Positions 12,315 to 23,531 of a stretch of DNA of 64,000 nt are shown one piece after another. The DNA comes from Amanita rubescens (Eukaryota > Basidiomycota > Agaricomycetes > Agaricales > Amanitaceae): assembly GCA_015039365.1 (NCBI GenBank), contig WION01000006.1:930001-994000 (forward strand), written 5' to 3'. The position numbers and the translations under genes were made by a program. The notes under the pieces are model-generated. The model had not been told where the DNA came from and searched no databases. It worked only from the letters and a program-made list of their open reading frames with translations. Position 1 is the stretch's first letter. Each line of letters starts with the position of its first letter.

Positions 12315-15278
12315 TCATCGTCTCGCACCCAGCCCAGTCGCCATGTTGGCCTCGTAACTTCTCCGCCCGGTAAGCTTCCCATCTTCTCGTACGGAAACTC
12401 CTGGGACTCGCAAATTAGTCGCACTCGCATTCCTCTTCCCGTCTAATGAGAACAACGCTCCTCTCGATTGAGGAGGAGCATGACCGATCCCAGCGCCAAG
12501 CGTGTACAAACCGGTACCGCTACCACTGCCGCCTTCGCGGTGGCCCTTCTTGAACGACGACGAGGAAGAGTCGAGGTTGAGCGCGTGCCCCATAACGACA
12601 GGCATACTCAATCGGCGCATCCACCCCACTTTGGACTTTTCGCCCGTCCCAGATCTTTTACCTCCAACCCTGTTACCACCCTCGCTGCCACTGCCGGTAC
12701 TACTACTGGGCCGGAGTGTGATCGGCTGTTCGGGTGGCCTCAGAGCGTAGGGACTCGGAACGGGGTTGGGAGGCTCGCGGTACTTTTCGGTGCACCGCTC
12801 ACAGCCGCAGTAAGGAGGATGTTGTTGGGCTTTGCTTTGAGGTATAGACTGCGCAGTAGACCTGTGTAACATGTCCGCGGGGGGACCTGATGTACGGTAA
12901 TTGACATTGGGTGAGGACCTCACGTATGTTAGCGGTGTGGGCTGAGGGGAAGGGTTCGTGCGCTGTACGTGCTGGGGAATGCTTGGAAGGGAGTGTGGTG
13001 AATGTAATAGATGGTGACCTTGCTGAAGGCTAGAAGAAGGCGAGGGTGTGAGAGGTGCTTGTTCTAGCTGAGATGAACTATGGGTTGAGTAATAGGAATG
13101 TTGGCTTGTGCTCAACGGCGAGTCAGCAGTATCTGTCTGACTTGGAGGGAAAGGAACTTCAAGTTGCTGTCGCTGCCGACGCAAAGATATTTTGCGATCT
13201 CGAGGGCGCGGAATGAGTTGTTGAGCAAATGCAGAGAGACCAGATGGACTCGGAGGCTGCTTGGCAATATCTCGGCGAGCTTTGAGAAGTTCCTCCTTTT
13301 CTCGTTCAATTTCTTGGGCTTTTAGCTCCAACTCGCGCTCCAGCTGAAGTAACTGACGCTCTTTTTCGAGCTCCCTGGTTTCGGGTTGATCGGGCCTGTC
13401 ATTTTCGAATAAAACCGCATCTTGCTCGGGTGCACCTGTACCTTGGAAGTACGGAGATGTATCTATTTGAGCGACAGGAGCAACGTTGTGATTCTGCCGA
13501 TGAATTATGAGTGGTGGCCTTTTATGGTGTGAAGGGGACGGAGGCGGCTCAGGGGACTGGTAGCGCGTTGCGAGGTCAGCCACGCTGGTGGATAGTTGTG
13601 GTATATCTTTCGGTGGCGGAGAGACCGTGCCAGACTGTTGAACCGTGAATACGGAGACGTAATGTATAGATGGTAGACTTACACTATTTGTATACCGATG
13701 GCGCATTACAGCAACGTAACTATTTGAACCACCACCGCTTGTGACACCAGATTCTGTTGCTTTTGTGCTGCTCTCAGATGTAGCCATTTCAGGAGAGTGC
13801 TCTGGAGATTCCGATCGCGCTACGCCTTCACCAACAATGCTTGCATCCGACGGAATATCCTGCGTAGGAAGAGTCCCGGTCCCAGAAAGTTCTTCAATGG
13901 CTTCGTCATTCTGAGGTGAAGATATTGGCGTAGAAACACTGGGATTGAGTCCTGATGTTGTCGATTGGAAGCTGATAGAACGAGGCGGAGGTATTGGGAA
14001 GTGTGTCGGAGGCGGAGGAAACGCGGAAAGCGATCGTACAGAGCCTGTGTTGGGATCAACAAGCAGCCTCGGAGGCTGTAATGGCGACGAATCTGTGCTC
14101 TGGATTGGACCCTGCCCACTGGAAGTTGACGTAGAAGTATATGTTGAGCCGCCATGCCTTGTGTATGCGCTCGGTGGGTTAATGGTCTGCTGTGGTGAGC
14201 GCCCCAGGTTCCCGTCCGAGTCGACCAGAGGAGCATACGAGGATTGTGCACTGTTCATTTCTCGCTGATCCGTATATGTCTCTCGTTCATTCAGATCTTG
14301 CTTCGGAGAGTTGGCCACTATACGTCGTCTGGCATTCAGTTCATCTTCCGTTTCAACAGCATGGACATTGGGCAATTCGCGAGGAAGCGGTCTCTCCCAT
14401 CCGCCTTCACAAAGCGCGCGCCACTCTCCCAAAGGACCAATGGTCGGGGAGAATCGACGAAGACTTTCGCATACGCGGATCCATTCCGCATCAGCTATCC
14501 TGGCAAGGCAAGCAGCCACACTGTAAGTCGTTGAGATGTGCTGCTTCGTTATGCTTGTGCCATGATCGCTAGTGATGATGAATTGGCGATGTTTTGGCTA
14601 AAGGTGAGAAACACCCACAATTTGTCCTTCGAGATCTCTGGCCCTAGGGTACTGATTAGATTCATGTAGCGAGCGTGCTCCTCGGCAGCATCTCGAGAGT
14701 TCTTCCTTGATTTCTTTTCGTACGCCTGACCTGACAGCACAATGGTGATCAATAGCAACACCTGATCGTAATGCGCCGCTACTTACTCGCTTGCTTAATT
14801 TTAGCATTAGCACCCAACAAACGCTCATCATGTGCCTTCTCCTCCCTCTGTAACGGACCAGCTTAGAAGACGCTTTACTGATAGATGTACATGCATACAG
14901 ATAGCTTCTTGAACCATTTCCTGACTTCCGTTCCAGTTCCGTCGCACTCTTTGTCTGCGATCTTGGCAAATTTAGTGCTGACGTCGGCCAATGCCTCGAA
15001 TAGGCTTGCGCTGGTGTTGAATGCATTAGCTACATGCGTTATGTCAGCTAGGTAAAAGAGTAAGAATGTCGCGGTGAAGCACCTGCAATATCTGTTGTGA
15101 TCTTTAGACCGGCCAATTCTCTCATTGCTTTAACCAGCTTCTTCTCCAGTGTAGCCATGGCACTGGCAACTTGACTATAGTCATCCAACACATTCAACAC
15201 TGATTCGATGGCTTTGCATGACTTGTGTATATCCGCGCGTTCAGCTAGGAGTGGAGGACCGGACGGTATGCCCGCCAT
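12315..15278 (-). CDS. BAR/IMD-like coiled-coil protein with long disordered tail
   Basis: A predicted membrane-curvature or cortical adaptor, reminiscent of the fungal IMD/I-BAR class (Ivy1-like); this is an inference. The start is MAGIPSGPPLLAERADIHKS at 15278. Exons then encode a helical, heptad-like region: YSQVASAMATLEKKLVKAM, ASLFEALADVSTKFAKIADK, REEKAHDERLLGANAKIKQA, AYEKKSRKNSRDAAEEHARY. It continues VAACLARIADAEWIRVCESL and GPLGEWRALCEGGWERPLP. The remainder (about 600 residues, 12315-14350) is Ser/Pro/Gln-rich, with an internal Glu/Arg coiled coil (ELEKERQLLQLERELELKAQ) near 13290-13390. The conserved-looking tail is LRVPGVSVREDGKLTGRRSY. A 48-nt stretch at about 13636-13683 has perfect intron signals (GTAAGT...CAACAG) but no stop and a length divisible by three, so it is probably an intron read through by the open frame. 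Confidence 0.6.
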
Positions 15279-15706
15279 ACTGAATGATCAAGAAGTCGTC
15301 ATTGGCTGACACCATGATAGATGACTATGAGAAGGAACTATAAAAGGCAAGTTTGATGTACAAGGTCCAATCAAGTCATACTTTGTGAATTCAATACCTC
15401 CGGTCCGTAGCTGAGATGAAAAAGACCTAGCATCATATGTTGTGGATCCAGTGGATATAAAGCGGGACGTTGAAATTCACTTCTTAGCAGACTGACTCAC
15501 GTCGCTGTAAGCAACGCATAAAGGGCCTGAGGTAAAGCCTGAGGTAATGTCCGCTTATCTCATTGCACGTGCCACGTTGAAATTATCAGATAACAATTAC
15601 GGCTCCAAACTCCGCCCACTTTCTAATACCCACCAAAGCGCACACGGACATCTTGACCCGTACACACCTCTAGGACGGTCAGAAACTGGAGATAGAACTC
15701 GCTCCA
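15279..15706. other. Divergent intergenic region, BAR-like gene / MFS paralogue 2
   Basis: No gene seen. It should contain the promoters of the minus-strand BAR-like gene and the plus-strand MFS gene. A short direct duplication (GCCTGAGGTAA, repeated 12 nt apart near 15529-15547) is the only pattern noticed. Confidence 0.45.
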
Positions 15707-17890
15707 ATGCGTACACGAGAAGAGCAGCCTTTGCTCTCTCAAATCGCCGAGCCAATCAATACCAATACGCAACATGTGCCAATACCACGATGGTCTCGAC
15801 GTTGGAAGGCGTCCCCGCACTGGTACATCTCATTATTCACGTTTATCTAAACTCAAAAAATCCAGGTTAATTCCCGTAATCCTTATTGCAAATATAGCCG
15901 TGAGTTTTGGTGGTGAACGTTCTAACGTTCGGCTAAGCCTCGTGGTAGCGAGGGGTCACTACGGCTCCGAGGATACACGTATATCTTGCAATAGCTTGCA
16001 GCGCCTTGGAAGATACGTCAATGACTCAACCCGTTCCAAACATCCATATGCTCCAAAGCTGTACAAGCCCTGAGGTTGCTGCAAGAGCCGCGAATATTCA
16101 GGCTGGTGCGTTAACTATTTCCTTCATCAACTATTTATAACTCTCACCCAGCTGTGGTCACGGTGACGAGCATTCTAAGCACGGTGACAACAGGCTTCTG
16201 GAGTAGATTTGGCGAAACCTACGGCAGAAAGCCGCTGTTCATCGTATTTTTAATAGGAACTATCTTCATGTCGGTTGGCTCTCTTCGTATTGTTCCCTTC
16301 TCTGAAATCGTGGTCAGGGAATTTGTTTTCGTGTTCGTAAGGTGGCCAAATGCAATGGTCCGTCGTTATGCAGAGCAGCTTCTCTTAATAGGGCCAATAG
16401 TCGAAGGCCTTGTCGGATCCTATCCCACTTTCGGTGGGGCTATACACGCGTAAGGTTTCCTCTATCCGATACAATAAATAGGTGCTTAACGCTCCCATAG
16501 ATACATCTCCGACTGTACACCACACGGATCTCGGTAGATCTCTCTGATCTATATCGTAGCTCCGTTTACTTAGTAAACGACAGGTCAAAAACATTCTCGA
16601 TGATTCAAGGAATAGTTTACATTGGCTTAGCTGCGGGCCCATGGGTATACTGTTACTTATTCTTGTTATTCTATTTTTCTCTAATATGAAACAGCTTACT
16701 GGCCTCATCCTCCCACAAACATCTACCACAAACATTTTTTTCTATATCAGCATGTCTCTTCATGCCTTTACTGTGGCATACATGCTACTTCTTTGTCCCG
16801 AATCACGGGAAAGAGAAACCCCGATTGAAGTATCACCCCATGTTAACAATGAACCTTCGAAAGCCTCGACACTGGACTCGGCAAGGAGCCTTACTCTCAA
16901 GTTCCTTACCGCCATAATCTCACCGATAGTAATGTTCGCACCTCGACCTCTACTAGGCTATCCAGAAAGGAAAAGCTATAGCCTGACTTTTGTCGGAGCG
17001 GCATTGTTCATGTGCCTCATTTCGAATGTAACCCAACATTTTTCTGATATAGCGTGATCTAACCATTAATCAGGGAATATATACGACGAAATACCTCTTC
17101 GCGCAGCACCTTTATTCATGGACGACCGCTGAGGTGAGATTCTCAATAATACTATGTAAATGCCATAACAAGTTTGATAGCTCGGAAATTATATGGCGCT
17201 TCTTTGGATCATAAAAGCAATAAATCTACTAGTCATTTTACCCAGTAAGGAATTAGGCGATTCTCTCGTGTTTACGTTCTCACCTCTTTAGTTATAATAT
17301 CATGGCTCAAGCCGAAACCCTCCACTGCTACCACTCTTCAGCCTCGAGAATTAGCACAAGAGTTGCAATTTGACAGATATCTTGCTCAGGCTTCGCTCCT
17401 TTTGGATGGCACATCTGACTTATTGGTGGCTCTTACAAGCGCAAAATCCCAAGTAATATTTATCGCGCTATCTTGCATCTCATCCTTCACTTCCGGGGCT
17501 GGTCCTGCTTTGCACTCATTGGGAGCGGTGTGTCTTCACGCATGCGGGTACAGTTCTGAAATTGGTGTACTTTTTGGAGCAAAGGCAGTGCTATCTGCCG
17601 TCGCGCACATTTTCGCTGTAGGTCTTTTGAATCAAAACCATTTTGTGTCTAGCTAATCCTCCTTTAAGCCCTACATCTTTTCCACTACCTATGCCACGAC
17701 TGTGGCATATTTCCCACAGGCCATTTTCCTTCTAACGACGTCACTGATTTATACAGCAATAATTCTGCTGGCCTTTGTGAGACCGTCTTTGAAAGACATT
17801 GAACTAGTCCATGCCACGCGGGCGGCGGAAGAAGAATCGTCGAGTAGACTACTTCCTCAGGAGGAAGAGATTGATGAAGAGACAGAATGA
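15707..17890 (+). CDS. Major facilitator superfamily transporter (paralogue 2)
   Basis: A second MFS antiporter, diverged from the one at 6.8-9.3 kb. The start at 15707 gives MRTREEQPLLSQIAEPINTN. A 43-nt intron then joins ASPHW to LIPVILIANIAV exactly in frame. Later exons give GVTTAPRIHVYLAIACSALE and TVTSILSTVTTGFWSRFGET, followed by YGRKPLF (motif A region). LLLIGPIVEGLVGSYPTFGG and YISDCTPHGSR follow, then an intron removing an in-frame stop, then SKTFSMIQGIVYIGLAAGPW. The second half includes LLLDGTSDLLVALTSAKSQV and SFTSGAGPALHSLGAVCLHA. It ends with an acidic tail EEEIDEETE at 17890. Introns are richer in weak signals than in paralogue 1, but every segment needed for a full MFS is present, so I treat it as intact. 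Confidence 0.75.
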
Positions 17891-18162
17891 CCCGAGACGT
17901 ACCTTTCCAACTCCCCTCTTTCGTATTTTCGCATGCTTCCGATGTAGCTGTAATGTACTTATATATCAATGGATAGGTTGATTAATTAAGTCTATGCTTC
18001 TCGATTCACTATGAAATCTCGTATCAGTACGAAACGTACGAAACTACTTAGGTACGGCCCAATACCCCGAAGTCAGCCAGCTTCGGAGTGCGGATCACAT
18101 TGTGGCTGTGCACTGTTTTGCAAAGTCTTGCAAACGAAACGTCCATTCATTGTTCATTCACC

Positions 18163-19225
18163 ATGTCTAACCTCAAAGCTTACTTGGCCGAGAAGTACAT
18201 GTCGGGCCCGAAGGCGGAGGCCATCTTGTCCAAAGTAGCGCCTCAGAAGAAGAAAAAGCGGAAGACTGCTGCTCCGGCTTCTTCCTCTGCCAGCGGAGGG
18301 GCCAGGATAGTCGACGAAGACGGTGGATGGGTTGACCAGCCGCAGGACGAGACTGAAGATTTGGAAGAAGCGATTATTGAAAAGGACAGAGGGTTCAAGA
18401 AACGAAAAGTTGAACAGAAGGTTTCGGAGACCTCGGGCGGCTGGGCTATGATCCAAGAAAGCATAAAGCAGGAAGAGGAACAAGAATTAGAGGATGAGAA
18501 GCCATTGATAGTTGAGACGGCGGAGTCAGAAGCAGTTTGCCGGCGGTTTGGTCGCGACAAAGGACCTGAAGAAGGTGTTGAATCGAGAACCGCAGAAGAA
18601 GGGAAAAGGAGAAGATATGACGGAAGAAGGAGATTGCTCAGATGCAGGAGACAGTTTATCGTGATGCATCTGGGCGGAAGATTGATGCCAAGGCGGAGAG
18701 AGCAGAAGCTGCGCGATTGAAGCGGGAGCGCGAGGAGAGGGAAGCAAAGAAGATGGAGTGGGGCAAGGGACTGGTGCAGAAGGACGAGGAAGAGAAGAGG
18801 AGACAAGAAATCGAGAAGCAAAAGTCGACTGCATTTGCGCGACGTGCAGATGACAAGGAGCTGAATGAAGAATTGAAGGCGAAGGAGCTCTGGAACGATC
18901 CTGCCGCTGCGTTCTTGTCGGTGAGCAAGCTTTAGAGTAAGTCCGCGGGTTGAATTGCTGATATGTTTCTGTAGAAGAAGAAAAGTAAAGGTCCCCGAAA
19001 ACCGGAATATAATGGACCTCCTCCTCCTCCCAACAGGTTCGGAATCAAACCAGGCTATAGATGGGATGGTGTCGGTACGTGCTTCATGATCTCCGTCGCA
19101 AAGATTGTCAACTTATTTGACGCTTAGACAGGAGTAACGGATTTGAAAAGAAACTTTTCCAGAGCATCAATAACAGGACTCGACAGACAACAGAGTACTA
19201 CGCATGGAGTGTGGATGATATGTAG
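18163..19225 (+). CDS. BUD13: Pre-mRNA-splicing factor BUD13/CWC26, with two apparent +1 frame slips
   Basis: Bud13 is a subunit of the RES complex, which retains and helps splice pre-mRNA in the nucleus. The start is [21 protein letters not shown] Lys-rich stretch, an acidic middle with [20 protein letters not shown], and [17 protein letters not shown] follow in one frame. Family-like sequence then jumps frame at about 18535 ([15 protein letters not shown]) and again at about 18629 ([20 protein letters not shown]). After that come [20 protein letters not shown] and [12 protein letters not shown]. Two normal introns lead to the diagnostic C-terminus [19 protein letters not shown] and [17 protein letters not shown], ending YYAWSVDDM. 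Both slips are one extra base. They may be assembly or sequencing errors, or real lesions; the rest of the gene looks constrained. Confidence 0.85.
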
Positions 19226-20400
19226 CTTTGTCCTTCGGAGCCGATTCGCGCCACTTTCGGGTTGGAGCTGTATTGTATTGTAAGCATTTCATTCTCGTAT
19301 ACCAATGCAACGTCGTTTTATCAGCGACAGTCGGCGGTTAATTTAAATGAATGTGATCCTGATAAAGTTTTATCTTATAGTTCGTCGCGCGATTAATGGG
19401 TGTCGATGGGTGACATACTGCCAGGACTGACGCCATTGACCACGTTGTCCAACCATTCGGGGAAAGGCTTGACCCAGTCGATGTGTTGCATTGTCCCACT
19501 GTTCCTTCTCTGATAGCAATAGACGTCTCAGGACTGCCGTGATCTAGGTTCTTTGTAGGGTCGCTACGCTCACGTCCTTGCACATAAAGCTACAAGGTCT
19601 GCCACGCATTTCCGGACGTACCTTTTTACCCATACCTTGAAGTCCGATCTATCTATCTCCTTTAGCCCCCACTTTGTGATTGACAACTACATGTCATAGG
19701 TGCCATACCCAATGGCCATACTTCACGGAGAAAGCGCTAGGTCTAGGGTTCAGTAATAAATTATCAAGCATCACCTTTGCTCAAGTTTCTTTTGCCGCCG
19801 TTCTATCGCTCATATACCACCGCCGGATTACGGGCGCGTCCGTTACTTATTATTAGGAATGAGTTTGAAACTCGTCCCGATCAATGCAGACTCGCGAGAA
19901 CGTCGCCATTGCCTGGTTCCTTTCGGGCCACGGGATCTACCGGAAACAGCTTCAAGTCCTCTCTTACACCGACCTGGCTAGGCCATCTGGCTCCACTTCA
20001 AAAGTACAGAATCGGGATTACAGCGGCCTCCTATATGTTACTGTGTGTCTACTTCTGACAAACCGGGCAAAGCCTATTTTGACGAGGGATTGGTCGGGCT
20101 GGCGTATCGCCTAACCCTACAAGTCGCGTACGATACAAGTTACGGTCCAATCTTTTTTATCTTGCAATGTCTACTTATCTTCTGTGCAAATATCCATTTC
20201 GGAACTTGATGTTGCCCCTATATTGAGGTATTCGGCAAAGCTATAACAATCCATCACATCGTTGGAAGCGGCGCCGAAAAGAAGTAACACTCAAAAGGCA
20301 GCTAAGCAGAGTTGATCCAGCGCTCAGAATGAACGCTCGCACGACGGCCTATGATAACCAGAAGAAGATAAAGGTACTGATAAGTACATTCTTTCCCCAG
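19226..20400. other. Intergenic region without a clear gene
   Basis: No family resemblance was seen in the first part. From about 19880 there are weak echoes of an MFS leader (MQTREN next to a CAATG context like the start of paralogue 2), too poor to call as a gene. Confidence 0.35.
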
Positions 20401-20409
20401 AACGTCTAA

Positions 20410-20830
20410 TTGAATCCAGATCAAATGCACTCCCTGATATGCAACAAAGCAATAAAATAGGGGCTGCACGAGAGCGAAGCACCTACGATGCTCTATCTAT
20501 CAGCTGCGTTACGGCCATTACTATCAATAAAGCTCTAGCAGCCATAGGGAGCTTTCTTCTAAACGCCGTCGTCAGGAATAATGCCGTTTTATTCTAATAG
20601 GTGTCCGTGGTCCGCAATCGTTAACGCCTCTTTCAATACTTGAATGTAAGCCACGAGGCTTACCGGGCGGTTACGGCGCCATCTTTGATTAGTGCGTCTT
20701 GATCGTACTATTGAGATTGTGCACTCAGTCCTCGTTCACTCGGGAACGATTCAAAGCAGATGCTTTACTAACAGCTATATTCCTACCAAATTCAGAAGCG
20801 ACGCCACCTCTCGATGCCCAGAAATAGCCT
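20410..20830 (+). pseudogene. Decayed third MFS transporter copy (relic)
   Basis: Fragments in shifting frames follow the same motif order as the two MFS genes upstream. ALPDMQQSNKIGAARER (compare SPEVAARAANIQA) is followed by ISCVTAITINKALAAIGSF (compare VVTVTSILSTVTTGFW). GLPGGYGAIFD near 20660-20695 matches GLSGGYGALQSA. DCALSPRS near 20715-20740 matches DCTSPGSR. LPNSEATPPLDAQ near 20787-20826 matches the post-TM6 loop of paralogue 2. Stops and frame changes lie between the blocks. Each block alone is weak; the collinear order is what supports the call. Confidence 0.45.
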
Positions 20831-21646
20831 CAAGGTATTCATTTACCGAGATATGAGCGTTTGGGACCTGAAGTTGGACTAGTTTGAGCTTGTTCGGCAG
20901 AGGAAGTCAAGCTTCAACCTAATAATTGATCCTGTTCTCATCGGGTCTTGAAGTGCTATACGGCATGTACATACCTCAAGTAGGGAGGCGTCTTGACCAC
21001 CGTTCTAATTCCTTTCGTTTGATTGGTTTAGGAAGCTCTTGTGGCCCGGCTAGCCATGCTTTCGGCAAGGATCATCACCATTTGAGGTATTGATCCAACT
21101 CCATACTTTTTTTTGATAAGCAACGGCATGGGTATGTAAGTATCTTATTTATTATTATAGGCGGCAATTTCAAATTCGACGCGACAATGCGGCAACGTTA
21201 CTGGCGGGAAAAGGCAACATGAATGTCAAGAACGCGTGCACTTCTGAAGCGCCTCCACGTTTCCGCTTCTTAAAAACGTGCGCTGGCAAGTCTTGCGTTT
21301 AGTGAGTGACAGGCGAGGCACTTCTGATAGATCTTGGCCGCGTGTTGATGAATTAATAACACAAGCATCCGTTGACAGCCTTTAACGTTCATGTGAGCGG
21401 CTTAATCAGGCATCTGTTTATTATTTCTATTATTCGCAGGGGCACTACAGCTACGTGACGTCAGTGCGGTGTCTGGATGCTATTAGAAACGAGTAGAACA
21501 GGTAATAGTAAACGTTCCATGATCAATAAAATAATCCGATATGTTATGAAAAAAATCGTGTCACGTTGCATAGCGCGTACAGAAAGGACGAGAGAATAAA
21601 CCAGCGCAGCTGTTGTACCATCCCTGTAATCAAGCATTTCATTTCC
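20831..21646. other. Intergenic region, nothing recognised
   Basis: AT-rich stretches and short frames only. I see no gene, repeat or RNA feature here that I can support. Confidence 0.45.
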
Positions 21647-22863
21647 TCAAGCGCCATCAGATGGCTTAGGTTCCACCCGAATGCAGCGCATGTTTGGGTA
21701 TCGAATTATCAATTTGTTCTTAATCATAAAGCTCTTTATTTCTTCGTACTAGGGAGAAGTCAGTATAGGGCAAAGGGGATGGGTCAAACGACGCTTACTT
21801 TCGTGCCTTCTCCCAGTGGTAGTGTTCTCTGAATTATTTGTTCGACTCGTTCTCGGATGATACGACCATCGTCCTCCTCCCATTCGGTGATGTCGATTAG
21901 CATCCACGAGACGACGAGTCGTTTAGCGTTAAAACTGATGTGAACGTCTTGTTTCTTAACCTCGGGTGGAAGTTCAATGGTCGCATTCATGGATCGACCA
22001 TCTCTCGACTCGCGGAACGAGACTCTATAGGTCAAGATACAGGTTAGCCGCATTTCAAAAAAAGACCTGAATGACATAGGTACGTACATCGACTTGCGCT
22101 TTTTCACCTGTCTCGACGACGTCTCTTGACCTGCTTGCATATGGTCTTGAGAGATAGGCATCGGAATGGACATGGTATCTATATTGTCCATCACCTGCGC
22201 AGCAGAAGGTTGATGGTGCGAATGCGGACGTGCACCCTGCGAATGTGGATTATGCCGTTCTAAAGTTGGATGCGACGGACGATCGGAGAGAGCAAGCTCT
22301 CCGGTAATTTCCTCTAGGGATTCCACCTTGGGTCGCTCCTTGGCCATTCTGCGTACTTTCTTTTCTCGGATCGCATCCCAGATATGATCGAGCGTGTTCT
22401 CGCCCGCAGCAGCCCCGCCGCCGGGGTGATCAGAGCTGTTATCGTCTTGTGAAGAGCTAGCCATATTCCCGTTCCCGTGCGTATTCGTCTGTTGTGCTGG
22501 ATGGTTATGCGTATTCCCAGTATTGTGATTGTCGTTTCGATAACTGTAGTGGTAATTACTTTGATCAATGGTGATGGGGTGTCGCTGTCCACGAAAACTG
22601 TTATCCCCCGGATTTGATATACTGTTTGGCGGGTCGTCGAACTCCAAATCTTCCTCCTCCTCCGCTGGATAAGCGATACCGGTCACTGCGGGCGTAACAG
22701 GGGACGTGGCTGAACGTCGGCTTTGGCGGTTGGCTACCGCGTTCGTGTTTAAGTGAGTGTTGGGTTCTCGAAAGGGCTGCAACCGATCGTTGGGGTTTCT
22801 ATTGCTGGTGCCGGCATTGTAAGCCTGCGTCGCGTGGTCTGGTCTCGCGCGTGTATAAGGCAT
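21647..22863 (-). CDS. HSP20-fold (alpha-crystallin-like) protein with disordered N-terminus
   Basis: A chaperone-like protein of the HSP20/CS fold. The start is MPYTRARPDHATQAYNAGTS. A long Asn/His/Ser-rich disordered region follows, holding an acidic patch (AEEEEDLEFDD) and a helix LDHIWDAIREKKVRRMAKER. The folded domain begins after a 63-nt intron at about 22026-22088: SMY joins RVSFRESRDGRSMNATIELP. This is followed by VHISFNAKRLVVSWMLIDI and the IIRERVEQIIQRTLPLGEGT strand-turn typical of sHSPs. A further intron at about 21745-21802 leads to a last exon reading YEEIKSFMIKNKLIIRYPNM then RCIRVEP, stopping at 21647. The YPN-R core fits basidiomycete HSP20-like proteins. Its partner and location in the cell are unknown. 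Confidence 0.75.
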
Positions 22864-23531
22864 GACGTGTAAGGGAAGCGGACAAATAGGCTATACTGAT
22901 CGATGGGGCAAGACGCGAAGAATGTCACCAACAAGCTTAAGGGTAAAGGCAAGGGTAAGGGGACTGGGTACGGAATAAGAAGCGAGGATAATAGTGAAAT
23001 ATACCAACGTACTTACCTCACTGGGTGTTCCACAGGATTGTCAATCAGAAGACAGGACCGACCTGATTAAGAGAGTAGCCGAGCACGCTTTCGCGCGGAG
23101 GCTTGGACTCGGAGGATGGCTGATTGTATTGCTGTGGAAGATCAATGGAATCCAGGGCATTATTTGGATTGGGCGTATCACACGGTGATCTGTCAGTTCG
23201 AGTCCCCTGTCTGCTCGACTTTGTCACTACACGCCTCGTTGTATACACGAGGCGCTACATTTCATCTCGATTCCGATTGCCTTTTCTGGTCTGTTTTTTT
23301 CTTTCTTTCGATGGTGAGTCCCCTCCAATTGCTTTCTTTTCGACGATGGGCTTCATCTGCCGTCTGTCGTTATTAAGCATGTTAGACTTCTCATCCGTTC
23401 ACAAGAACGTTGAGGACACCTTCGACTTCTGAGATCTGATTTCAACCATGTTCATTTCCGAGCCGCTCCTAACGTTCTCATCCGACAGGGTCCCTTTGCA
23501 CTATATTTCCTATCCATACACGAGACTATGC
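22864..23531. other. Promoter and spacer region
   Basis: This lies between the HSP20-fold gene start (minus) and the 3' end of the Srs2-type helicase (minus). Short overlapping frames on both strands show no resemblance to known families. The part nearest 22864 should hold the HSP20-fold gene's promoter. Confidence 0.45.

Noticed and set aside
15707..17890. Calling MFS paralogue 2 a pseudogene because of in-frame stops
   Set aside because: The stops checked fall inside segments with plausible donor and acceptor sites, and joined exons keep frame across conserved motifs.
18243..18928. Long minus-strand frames opposite BUD13, rich in Ser and Leu
   Set aside because: They mirror the Lys/Glu-rich BUD13 codons and carry no independent signal.
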